A stretch of 17,191 nt of DNA from Xanthobacteraceae bacterium (GTDB taxonomy: Bacteria; Pseudomonadota; Alphaproteobacteria; Rhizobiales; Xanthobacteraceae), in NCBI GenBank assembly GCA_019746355.1, contig JAIESC010000080.1:1-17191 (forward strand), read 5' to 3'. The notes under the pieces were generated by a model. The model did no database searches. It saw only the letters and a list, made by a program, of their open reading frames with translations, and was not told the origin of the DNA. The translations under genes and the position numbers were made by a program. This document shows, in pieces, positions 10,134 through 16,876 of this stretch. How positions within the stretch are numbered: position 1 is the stretch's first letter; the number at the start of each line of letters is the position of its first letter.

Positions 10134-10381
10134 GGGTCGCTCCCGGATCAATCTGCTGTTTCAGCGAAAGGCGCCAATGCCTGATATCCAAATCGTCAGA
10201 GTAAAGGGGGCGATCGGCGCCCATCGTCACTGCGAATATGCCTGCAAAGCTGCGCCCGGCGCGGTGGGGTGTCAATACATTGAACGGATGACAGGACTGT
10301 CGCGCGTTGCCGCAGCGCCGTTGCTCGCGGATCATCCGAAGCCCTAGTGTTGCCGCAAAGGCGGAACTCCGGGAGGAACGG
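10134..10381. promoter_or_regulatory. Divergent intergenic region between TPR and CocE-type genes
   Basis: This 248-bp stretch must carry promoters for both flanking genes. On the plus strand, TTGCTC at 10321 followed 17 bp later by CTAGTG is a weak sigma-70-like pair ahead of the CocE-type gene. No convincing pair was found toward the TPR gene. The short palindrome GCTGTTTCAGC lies about 20 bp upstream of the TPR start. No small gene was recognised here. Confidence -1.
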
Positions 10382-12025
10382 GTGGCGGACCACGGCATGA
10401 AAGTCGAAAAAGGTATCACGGTGCGGATGCGCGACGGGATCAGGATCTCGCTCTGCGTGTATCGGCCGGATGGACCGGGCGAGTTCCCGATCCTGTTCGC
10501 GGCCTCGCCCTATCAATACGAGATGGACGAGGTGCCGGCCTATCCGCTGTTTCTCTGGCGCGAGACCGGCCCGATCGAATGGTATGTGAGCCAAGGCTAC
10601 GCCTATGTGCACGCCGACGTGCGCGGCTCGGGGCAGTCGGAAGGCGAGTTCAGTTTCATGGGGCTCGAGGAGCAGCAGGACTATCTCGAGCTCATCGCCT
10701 GGATGATCAAGCAGCCGTGGAGCAACGGCCGGGTCGGCGGCATCGGCCAGTCGTACTACGCGATGGCGCAGTGGCTGATGGCGACCTACAACCCGCCGGG
10801 GCTTGCCTGCATCATCCCCTATGACGGCCTGGTCGATCAGTACCGCTGCTCGAACTACCACGGCGGAATTTTCTGCTCCTACCGCTCGGTCTGGTACACG
10901 TCGCTGCGCGCCGACAACATGCACCGGCCGGTGAACGGCAAAGGCCGGCCGCCGATGACGTTCGACCTGGTCGGCGCGCTCACCGAGCACACGCTCGACG
11001 ACGATTTCTGGAAGGAGCGCTCACCTTACTGGCGGCTCGACAGGATCAAGTGTCCGGTTTTGTCGATCGGCCACTGGGGCAAGATGGGGCTGCACCTGCG
11101 CGGCAACATCCTCGGCTATGAGGAGCTGAAGGCGCCGAAGAAGCTCGTCGTCACCGGCGCGCGCAACACCTTCGAAGCGCACAAGATGTTCGATCAGGTG
11201 GACTTCCACGAGCAGGAGTGCCTGCCATTCTACGATCTGCATTTGAAGGGCAAGAACAACGGCTTCATGGAAACCGAGCCGGTGAAGATCTTCGTGCGCG
11301 GCGCGAACGTCTGGCGCGCGGAGGAGGAATGGCCGCCAAAGCGCGCGACATATGTGCCGTATTATCTGCGCAGGGGACCGTCGGGCAGCGTGACGTCGCT
11401 CAATGACGGAGGATTGTCGGCGGAACAGCCGGCCGCGGCCGAGCCCTCCACCAGCTACACCTATCCGGACTGGGAATGGGTGAACGGCGTCGCCGTCACC
11501 GGGCCCGACGGCCGGGTCGATCCGGTGCGCCGCGTGCTGACCTTCACCAGCGCGCCGCTCGAGAGCGACCTCGAAGTCACCGGGCCGATCGTGCTGAAGC
11601 TTTATGCGTCAACGACCGCGATCGACACGCGCTTCATCGTCAAGCTCACCGACCAGCTTCCGCAAGACGAAGCCGCGCGAAAAAGCGGCGCGCAGCCCGG
11701 CTTCATTCCGGTGTCGAAGGGCTGGCTCAACGCGTCGCACCGCGAGAAGGACGAGAAACGCTCGACGTCAACCCGACCGTTCTACACCCATACCAATCCG
11801 CAGCCGCTCAAGCCTGGCGAGATCTATCAGTTCGATATCGAGGTGCTGCCGGTGTCTTACGTGTTCAAGAAAGGCCACCGCATCCGGCTCGAGATCGCCA
11901 ACGGCGATTCGCCGGCGACCGACGGCGTGTTCTCCCATCCCTACCATCCGACCCTGATGGGGACAGACACGTTCCATCACGATGCCGCGCATGCTTCGTG
12001 CATCATGTTTCCGGTCATCCAATGA
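10382..12025 (+). CDS. CocE/NonD-type hydrolase (X-Pro dipeptidyl-peptidase S15-like)
   Basis: A 547-residue cytoplasmic hydrolase of the CocE/NonD fold; characterised relatives cleave esters, beta-lactam antibiotic side chains or peptides. From the GTG start: ASPYQY (41-46, oxyanion Tyr region), HADVRGSGQSEGEF (77-90), and the nucleophile Ser124 in GGIGQSYYAMAQ. The C-terminal jelly-roll runs from about 385, with VRRVLTFTSAPLESDLEVTG and GWLNASHREKD typical. Two catalytic landmarks deviate: the usual GGWYD is GHWGKMG near 230, and the usual GPWxH is GARNTFEAH (His267). The GTG at 10382 has GGGAGG 6 nt upstream; the frame is open to 10307 without a better site, and an ATG at 10397 is an alternative. 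A membrane-anchored hypothetical follows after 16 bp. There is no signal peptide. Confidence -1.
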   Translation: MADHGMKVEKGITVRMRDGIRISLCVYRPDGPGEFPILFAASPYQYEMDEVPAYPLFLWRETGPIEWYVSQGYAYVHADVRGSGQSEGEFSFMGLEEQQDYLELIAWMIKQPWSNGRVGGIGQSYYAMAQWLMATYNPPGLACIIPYDGLVDQYRCSNYHGGIFCSYRSVWYTSLRADNMHRPVNGKGRPPMTFDLVGALTEHTLDDDFWKERSPYWRLDRIKCPVLSIGHWGKMGLHLRGNILGYEELKAPKKLVVTGARNTFEAHKMFDQVDFHEQECLPFYDLHLKGKNNGFMETEPVKIFVRGANVWRAEEEWPPKRATYVPYYLRRGPSGSVTSLNDGGLSAEQPAAAEPSTSYTYPDWEWVNGVAVTGPDGRVDPVRRVLTFTSAPLESDLEVTGPIVLKLYASTTAIDTRFIVKLTDQLPQDEAARKSGAQPGFIPVSKGWLNASHREKDEKRSTSTRPFYTHTNPQPLKPGEIYQFDIEVLPVSYVFKKGHRIRLEIANGDSPATDGVFSHPYHPTLMGTDTFHHDAAHASCIMFPVIQ

Positions 12026-12041
12026 CCGCCGTCTTGCAGTG

Positions 12042-12554
12042 ATGCGACTTCGCCCGCGCCACCTGCTCCTGGGCGCGGTCGCATGTCTTGGCGCGACCGC
12101 AGCGGCCGCAGTCTATCTTGCCGTGCTGCTTTCCTATTCGCCGCGTTACGACGAAGACCATCCCGATCATCGCCGCTATGCGGAGCGGTTTGCGGCGCTG
12201 CGCGCCTGGCTTGATGGACAGGGCGCCGCCACGCGGGTCTCCATAGACTTTGCCGATCTCAACGGCGGCCAATGGAAGACCGTCTGTCTGTTCGGCGGCT
12301 ACACCGACCCGTTGCGGGAGATACAAGCATTGGGCGCCGAGATCGACGACAGGGATCGCGCCCGACTGACGGAAGCCAGCCGGCGCGGCTTTCGCATCGG
12401 CCCGATCGAGGAGTTCGAGATTGCGATCGCCTATATCGACCGCGAAAACAAGGCGCGGTTCATTCACATGAAGTCGGGTATCGGACCGCGAGGCCAGCAC
12501 TTCGAGAAATGCATCGACAGGCCGGAGACGAAAATCGTCGTTGGCCCGGATTGA
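12042..12554 (+). CDS. Membrane-anchored hypothetical protein
   Basis: A 170-residue protein with a basic N-terminus (MRLRPRH) and one hydrophobic segment at about 8-30 (LLLGAVACLGATAAAAVYLA), then a soluble domain of about 140 residues that should face the periplasm. Distinct stretches are LNGGQWKTVCLFGGYTDPL (near 75-93), EEFEIAIAYID and GIGPRGQHFEKCID. Two cysteines in the soluble part could pair. The start is chosen because the hydrophobic segment follows directly; the ribosome site is poor, which fits translational coupling to the CocE-type gene ending 16 bp upstream. It converges with the Bug gene ending at 12573, 18 bp away. I do not recognise a named family. Confidence -1.
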   Translation: MRLRPRHLLLGAVACLGATAAAAVYLAVLLSYSPRYDEDHPDHRRYAERFAALRAWLDGQGAATRVSIDFADLNGGQWKTVCLFGGYTDPLREIQALGAEIDDRDRARLTEASRRGFRIGPIEEFEIAIAYIDRENKARFIHMKSGIGPRGQHFEKCIDRPETKIVVGPD

Positions 12555-12572
12555 GCACCGGGCTTCAAGCGT

Positions 12573-13535
12573 TCACTTCGGCTGCTCGCCGCTGTCCTGC
12601 ACGATCTGCTGTGCGATCTTGCGCTCGGCGGCGATGAAACGCGCGAAGTCGTCGAGCCGTTCCAGCGCCGGCTCGACCGCCCGGTCGGTGTACATGCGCT
12701 TCTGGAACCCGGGCTCAGCCATGACGCGGTGCGCGTCGCGCGCGATCTTCTCGACGATCGGCCGCGGCACGCCGGCCGGCGTGAACAGGCCGAACCAGGT
12801 TGGCGGCGCGTCGTCGCCATAGGCCTCCTTCAGCGTCGGCGCATCGGGAAACAGCGGCGAGCGCGAGCGGGAGTTGACCGCGAGCAGCGTGATGCGGCCG
12901 CTCTGGATCTGCGGCACCATGTTGGAGAGGGCAAGTAACGCGATCGGCGTCGTGCCGCCGAGCACCGCGTTGACCACGTCGCCGCCGCCGCGATAGGGCA
13001 CCTTCACCACGTCGATGCCCTCCTTCTTCTTCAGCTTCTCCATGAACACCGTGAGCGGGAACGAGAAGGTGGCGTAGCTCAATCCCTGCCGGGTCTCGTG
13101 ACGACTCTTGGCGAGCGCGATCAATTCGGCGAGCGACTTCACCTTGAGGTCGCTGTTCACGACGACCGACAGCGTGTTGAAGAACAGGTTGGCGACCGGC
13201 TGGAAATCCTTCTCCGGATTGTAGGGAATCGTCTTGTAGAGGAATTCGTTGTAGACCGCGGGCTCGCTCGACATCACACAGATGGTATAGCCGTCGGGCG
13301 CGGCCTCGGCGCAGGCGCGCGCGCCGATGTTCTGGCCGCCGCCGGGCCGGTTCTCGACCAGCACCGGCTGGTGCCACAGCTTCGACAGCTCGTCGGCGAG
13401 CGCGCGGCTGAACACGTCGCCGCCGCCGCCGGGGGCGAGCGGGAACACGATCTTCACCGGGCGTGACGGATAGTCCTGCGCCAGCGCTGGAGCTGCGAGC
13501 GCAACGCACAGCGACGCGATCATGAGGCGGAGCAT
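12573..13535 (-). CDS. Bug/TctC-type periplasmic substrate-binding protein (copy 3)
   Basis: A 320-residue Bug-family binding protein and the second gene of a unit with copy 4. The signal peptide is about 1-19 (MIASLCVALAAPALA), cleaved before QDYPSRPVKIV. PGGGGDVFSRAL at about 35-46 matches copy 4 nearly exactly and differs from copies 1 and 2. ENRPGGGQNIG, PDGYTICVMSSEP, YRGGGDVVNAV and FTPAGVPRPI follow. Cys75 and Cys86 form the CX10C pair. The ATG at 13535 has GGGAGG about 10 nt upstream; an upstream ATG at 13568 would overlap copy 4 and displace the signal peptide. It begins 29 bp after copy 4 ends. The ligand is unknown, most likely a small carboxylate. Confidence -1.
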   Translation of the reverse strand: MLRLMIASLCVALAAPALAQDYPSRPVKIVFPLAPGGGGDVFSRALADELSKLWHQPVLVENRPGGGQNIGARACAEAAPDGYTICVMSSEPAVYNEFLYKTIPYNPEKDFQPVANLFFNTLSVVVNSDLKVKSLAELIALAKSRHETRQGLSYATFSFPLTVFMEKLKKKEGIDVVKVPYRGGGDVVNAVLGGTTPIALLALSNMVPQIQSGRITLLAVNSRSRSPLFPDAPTLKEAYGDDAPPTWFGLFTPAGVPRPIVEKIARDAHRVMAEPGFQKRMYTDRAVEPALERLDDFARFIAAERKIAQQIVQDSGEQPK

Positions 13536-13564
13536 CGGCGTGGACCTCCCTGCCCGGCCGCGCA

Positions 13565-14530
13565 TCATTGCGGCTGGATGTTGCTGTCCTTGGCGACACG
13601 CGCCGCAAAGGCGCGGTTGTCGGCAATGAACTTCGCGAACTCGGCGCGCGTCTGCACGACCGGCTCAACGGCGCGATTGAAGAAATACTTTTCGCGGAAG
13701 CCCGGCTCGCCGGTGATGTGCAGGATCTCGGCATGGAGCTTGTCGAGAATGGGCCCCGGCGTGCCCGCGGGCGCAAACATCCCGAACCACGGCGGCGGAT
13801 AGTCCTCGCCGGTCGCCTCGGCGAGCGTCGGAATGCCGGGAAACAGCGGCGACCGCGCGTTGGAATTCAGCGCGATGCCCGTGACCTGGCCGGCCCTGAT
13901 CTGGCCGATCATGTTCGACAAGCCGAGAAACACAATGGGCGTCGAGCCCGCGACCATCGCATTGACCATCTCGTTACCGCTGCGAAACGGTACGCGGACG
14001 ATGTCGATGCCGTTCTTCCTGTTCAGGTTGTCCATGAAATAGACCAGCATGAACGAGAACGTGCCGTAGCTCAGCGTGCCGGGCTTGGACCTCGCGAGCG
14101 CGACGAGCTCCGGGATGGTCTTCACGCCGAGCGAGGAGTTGGCGGCAAGCGCATTGGCGTTGATGAACAGGTTGGCGACCGGCTCGAAATCCTTCTCCGG
14201 ATTGAACGGCAGGTTCTTGAAGGTGAACTGGTTGTAGACCACCGGCTCGCCGGACAGGACGCAGAGCGTGTAGCCGTCGGGCGCGGCCTCGGCGCAGGCG
14301 CGCGTGCCGATGTTCAGCCCGCCGCCGGGACGGTTCTCCACCACGAACGGCTGGCCGAGCGACTTTTGCAGCTCCTCGGCCAGCGCTCGGGTGAAGACAT
14401 CGCCGCCACCGCCCGGCCCGAGCGGGATGATGATGCGGACCGGACGCACGGGCCAGTCCTGCGCGGACGCCGCCGCGCACCCGCCGGCGGCGCAAAGAGC
14501 GAGCAGCCACGCCATCAGCCGCCGCATCAT
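13565..14530 (-). CDS. Bug/TctC-type periplasmic substrate-binding protein (copy 4)
   Basis: A 321-residue Bug-family protein and the first gene of the copy 4 to copy 3 unit. The signal peptide is about 1-23 (MAWLLALCAAGGCAAASA), followed by QDWPVRPVRIIIP. PGGGGDVFTRALAEEL at about 39-54, ENRPGGGLNIG, PDGYTLCVLSGEP, FRSGNEMVNAM and FAPAGTPGPI are the family marks. Cys79 and Cys90 form the shared CX10C pair. Two adjacent ATGs (14530 and 14527) follow GGAGG; spacing slightly favours the second. FRSGNE replaces the Gly-Gly-Gly loop kept by copies 1-3, which may alter the ligand site. The leader holds two identical 11-bp repeats. Confidence -1.
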   Translation of the reverse strand: MMRRLMAWLLALCAAGGCAAASAQDWPVRPVRIIIPLGPGGGGDVFTRALAEELQKSLGQPFVVENRPGGGLNIGTRACAEAAPDGYTLCVLSGEPVVYNQFTFKNLPFNPEKDFEPVANLFINANALAANSSLGVKTIPELVALARSKPGTLSYGTFSFMLVYFMDNLNRKNGIDIVRVPFRSGNEMVNAMVAGSTPIVFLGLSNMIGQIRAGQVTGIALNSNARSPLFPGIPTLAEATGEDYPPPWFGMFAPAGTPGPILDKLHAEILHITGEPGFREKYFFNRAVEPVVQTRAEFAKFIADNRAFAARVAKDSNIQPQ

Positions 14531-14543
14531 TTCCTCCGCAATT

Positions 14544-14568
14544 TTTTGCCGCAGTTCTTTTGCCGCAG
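14544..14568. repeat. Pair of 11-bp direct repeats in the leader of Bug copy 4
   Basis: TTTTGCCGCAG occurs at 14544-14554 and again at 14558-14568, one copy every 14 bp, and a weaker TATTGCCGTG follows near 14570. On the minus strand this reads CTGCGGCAAAA twice just before the GGAGG of the binding-protein gene. It could be an operator or an RNA-level element, or chance slippage in an A/T-richer patch. Confidence -1.
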
Positions 14569-14729
14569 ATATTGCCGTGATTTTTCGACATCATAGCGGA
14601 ACGGAAGCCACGCGCGAGACGGCAGAACGGGTGAATTCCGCAACGCTGCTGCGCGCCACTGTGGATCGCGCATTGATGCGTCCGGCAGGCGGCGATAGGC
14701 TTTCGGCGATCCATGCTCCGGTGACGCTC

Positions 14730-14977
14730 ATGCGCCGCTTCATTCTCGCAAGCCTCGCCTGTGCCGCGCTGTTTGCGGCGCCCTTCGTCGATGCGTCCCG
14801 GGCCGATGCGTCCGCGGCATCCAATGCGCGAAGGGTGAGGTCTGGGGCGATCTCGGCTGCCAGCCAAAGACTGAGCCCTCGCCGATGGCGCGCGCGGCGA
14901 AGAAGCTGAAGGCCCGTTTCCAGAAGGCGAAGCCGGTTTCGCCGCTACCGACGGCGCCCTCACCCATGTTGGATTGA
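14730..14977 (+). pseudogene. Probable frameshifted gene for a small secreted protein
   Basis: From the ATG at 14730 the frame encodes a convincing signal peptide (RRFILASLACAALFAAPFVD, ending near SRADASAAS). It then becomes arginine-rich and stops at 14907-14909. Around 14821-14825 another frame takes over with protein-like content: CAKGEVWGDLGCQPK, then ARAAKKLKARFQKAK and a Pro-rich tail ending in TGA at 14975-14977. Joining the two would give a small exported protein of about 80 residues. I recall small rhizobial secreted proteins with a DASAAC-x-KG junction, which supports the join at the bases TCCAA. A natural frameshift, a sequencing error, or chance coding-like sequence are all possible. 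Confidence -1.
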
Positions 14978-15113
14978 CGCCGCCTGGCGTTCTCCGCGCG
15001 CTCACTGCATTTCCCGTGAGGAACGCCGCCCACCGCATCGCTCACCTCGCGGGGCGCTGTTTCGGCGCTATAGTGGCGCCAGCTTCGCGGCGGCGTTCGA
15101 CAGAGGGAAAGCA

Positions 15114-15836
15114 GTGGCACAGGCGGGTGCACGCAAGACATTCGTGCTCATTCATGGCGCATGGCACGGCGGCTGGTGCTGGCGGCGCGTGGCGGATCTG
15201 CTGGAGGCGAAGGGGCACAAGATCTACGCGCCGTCGCTGACCGGGCTCGCGGACCGCTCGCATCTGCTCAGCAAAGACATCCTGCTCGACACGCACATCG
15301 CCGACATCGTCAACCTGTTCAGATGGGAGGATCTGACGGGCGTCTGCCTCGTCGCGCACTCCTACGGCGGCTGGCCGGGCTCGGGCGCGCTGGAGCAGAT
15401 CGGCGACCGCGTCTCTTCCATTGTGTGGCTTGATGCTTTCAAGCCGGAGAACGGCCAGAAGGGCGTCGACTTCGCCTCGGAGTTCAGCCGCAAGGCGATG
15501 GAAGAAGCGGTGGCGAAAGGCACACCGGGCCGCAAGGGTCCGCCGTCCGAGGCATTCGGCGTCAACGAGCAGGATCGGGCCTGGGTCGACGGCAAATTGA
15601 CCGATCAGCCGAACGGCGTCGCGGCGCAGCCGATCAAGCTCACCGGCGCGCGCGAGAGGGTCGGCAAGAAGACCTATATCCGCGCGTCGACTTATCCGCA
15701 GGCCGCGTTCGACCAGGCGCTGGCCGAGTGCAAGGCGGACCCGACCTGGAAGACGTTCGTGAACGAGAACACCGGACACGACGTGATGGTCGATCGGCCG
15801 CAATGGCTGGCCGACGTTCTGCTACAAGTGGCTTGA
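15114..15836 (+). CDS. Alpha/beta hydrolase, methylesterase-like (paralog 2)
   Basis: A 240-residue cytoplasmic hydrolase closely related to the genes at 4698 and 15868. IHGAWHGGWCWRRVADLLEA (13-32) carries the oxyanion site, Ser83 in VAHSYGGW is the nucleophile, and His222 in TGHDVMVDRP is the likely catalytic histidine. The elbow has Ala in place of the first Gly, and WPGSG follows where the paralogs have a regular helix start, so this copy has diverged near the active site. Glu112 in LDAFKPENG is conserved with the others. The GTG start has GAGGGA 5 nt upstream. The Tat-exported paralog begins 31 bp after its stop on the same strand, so the two are likely one transcript. Confidence -1.
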   Translation: MAQAGARKTFVLIHGAWHGGWCWRRVADLLEAKGHKIYAPSLTGLADRSHLLSKDILLDTHIADIVNLFRWEDLTGVCLVAHSYGGWPGSGALEQIGDRVSSIVWLDAFKPENGQKGVDFASEFSRKAMEEAVAKGTPGRKGPPSEAFGVNEQDRAWVDGKLTDQPNGVAAQPIKLTGARERVGKKTYIRASTYPQAAFDQALAECKADPTWKTFVNENTGHDVMVDRPQWLADVLLQVA

Positions 15837-15867
15837 ACGAAATCGTGTGATCAAGAGGGAGGCGACA

Positions 15868-16671
15868 ATGACGGACAGGATCAAGACGACACGGCGCGGC
15901 GCCTTGGGCGTGATGGCGGCGGGCGCGGCCGCGGCAACCGGCGCTATCCCCGCCGCGGCGCAGGGCGGACGAAAGACCTTCGTGCTGGTGCACGGCGCCT
16001 GGCACGGCGCATGGTGCTGGCGGCGCGTCGCGGACCTGCTGGAGAAGAAGGGCCACAAGGTGTTCACGCCGACCCTGACCGGGCTCGGCGCCTGCTCCCA
16101 CCTGCTCAGCAAGGACGTCAACCTCGCGACGCACTTCACCGACGTCGTCAACCTGATCGAGTGGGAGAACCTCAGCGACGTCGTGCTGGTCGGACACTCC
16201 TATGGCGGCTACATCGTCAGCGGCGTGGCCGAGAAGGTCGGCGGCAAGATCGGCTCGATCGTGTTCCTCGATGCGTTCCTGCCTGAGAACGGTGAGAGCC
16301 TTGCGGCCGGCGCCTCGCAACCGGTCAAGGACGCGATTGCGGCAGCGCTTGGCCGCGGCGAACTTTCGCTCAAGCCGGTGCCTGCGGCGGTGTTCCGCGT
16401 CAACGAGGCCGACCGCGCCTGGGTGGACGGCAAATGCACGCCGCACCCGATCGCGACGTTGACGGACAAGATCACGCTCACCGGTGCGCGCGACAGGATC
16501 GCGAAGAAATCCTACATCCGCGCCGCGGGCTATCCGAGCATCCCGTTCGACGCGGTGCTCGCGAAGGTCAAGCTGAACAGCACATGGAAGACCTACGAGA
16601 TGACCGCCGGCCACGACGCGATGGTCGACCAGCCGCAGGAGCTGACGGACCTCCTGCTGCAGGTGGCCTGA
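15868..16671 (+). CDS. Alpha/beta hydrolase with twin-arginine signal (paralog 3, exported)
   Basis: A 267-residue hydrolase that adds an export signal to the fold of paralogs 1 and 2. KTTRRGALGVMAAGAAAATG at residues 6-25 is a twin-arginine (Tat) signal, with cleavage likely after IPAAA. The mature part has VHGAWHGAWCWRRV (41-54), nucleophile Ser111 in VGHSYGGY and His249 in AGHDAMVDQP. Glu140 in LDAFLPENG is the alternative acid. The ATG at 15868 follows GGGAGG by 5 nt; a GTG at 15847 is open but less suitable. Folded export by Tat suggests it works in the periplasm, the same compartment as the Bug proteins. A strong hairpin follows at 16695. The substrate is unknown. Confidence -1.
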   Translation: MTDRIKTTRRGALGVMAAGAAAATGAIPAAAQGGRKTFVLVHGAWHGAWCWRRVADLLEKKGHKVFTPTLTGLGACSHLLSKDVNLATHFTDVVNLIEWENLSDVVLVGHSYGGYIVSGVAEKVGGKIGSIVFLDAFLPENGESLAAGASQPVKDAIAAALGRGELSLKPVPAAVFRVNEADRAWVDGKCTPHPIATLTDKITLTGARDRIAKKSYIRAAGYPSIPFDAVLAKVKLNSTWKTYEMTAGHDAMVDQPQELTDLLLQVA

Positions 16672-16694
16672 ACCGCAGGCCTGGTTGAAGTAAC

Positions 16695-16732
16695 GGCCGC
16701 CGCCTGCTCCGCAACGGAGACAGGCGGCGGCC
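16695..16732. terminator. Strong GC-rich hairpin after the hydrolase pair
   Basis: GGCCGCCGCCTG pairs perfectly with CAGGCGGCGGCC (12 bp). Inside, CTCCG pairs with CGGAG around a CAA loop, with one unpaired A, giving an almost continuous 17-bp stem. It starts 24 bp after the stop at 16671. Downstream is CTATTATC rather than a T-run, so termination efficiency is uncertain. It lies between two convergent genes and could serve both. Confidence -1.
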
Positions 16733-16876
16733 CTATTATCGCTTGGTCAAGACAATCCCGGTGCCGCCGCCTATGGGGCGTCCGTTCGCGACCGCTGATA
16801 GACGACCGCCGCCCGGAAAGCTTTGAGACGATCTTGATTTTGTCTTGAGATCATCTGTTGCGCGTCACGTTCCGGG

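Larger units (their letters stand above)
14531..15113. other. Long region without an intact gene between Bug copy 4 and hydrolase 2
   Basis: This 583-bp stretch holds the Bug copy 4 leader with its 11-bp direct repeats (14544-14568), a probable frameshifted small secreted-protein gene (14730-14977), and the upstream region of the hydrolase at 15114. A TATAGT hexamer at 15069-15074 is a candidate -10 for that hydrolase, without a matching -35. Nothing convincing was seen in 14585-14729. Confidence -1.

Noticed and set aside
14470..14530. Lipoprotein signal in Bug copy 4 (LALC or AGGC)
   Set aside because: Neither fits the lipobox well, and a normal cleavage site before QDWP matches the other copies.
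13568..14596. A 342-codon plus-strand open frame
   Set aside because: It is antisense to Bug copy 4, whose signal peptide, family motifs and ribosome site are clear. The antisense product is Arg/Asp-rich without motifs.
14591..14824. A 77-codon minus-strand frame upstream of Bug copy 4
   Set aside because: It has no ribosome site or motif and overlaps the more convincing signal-peptide frame on the other strand.
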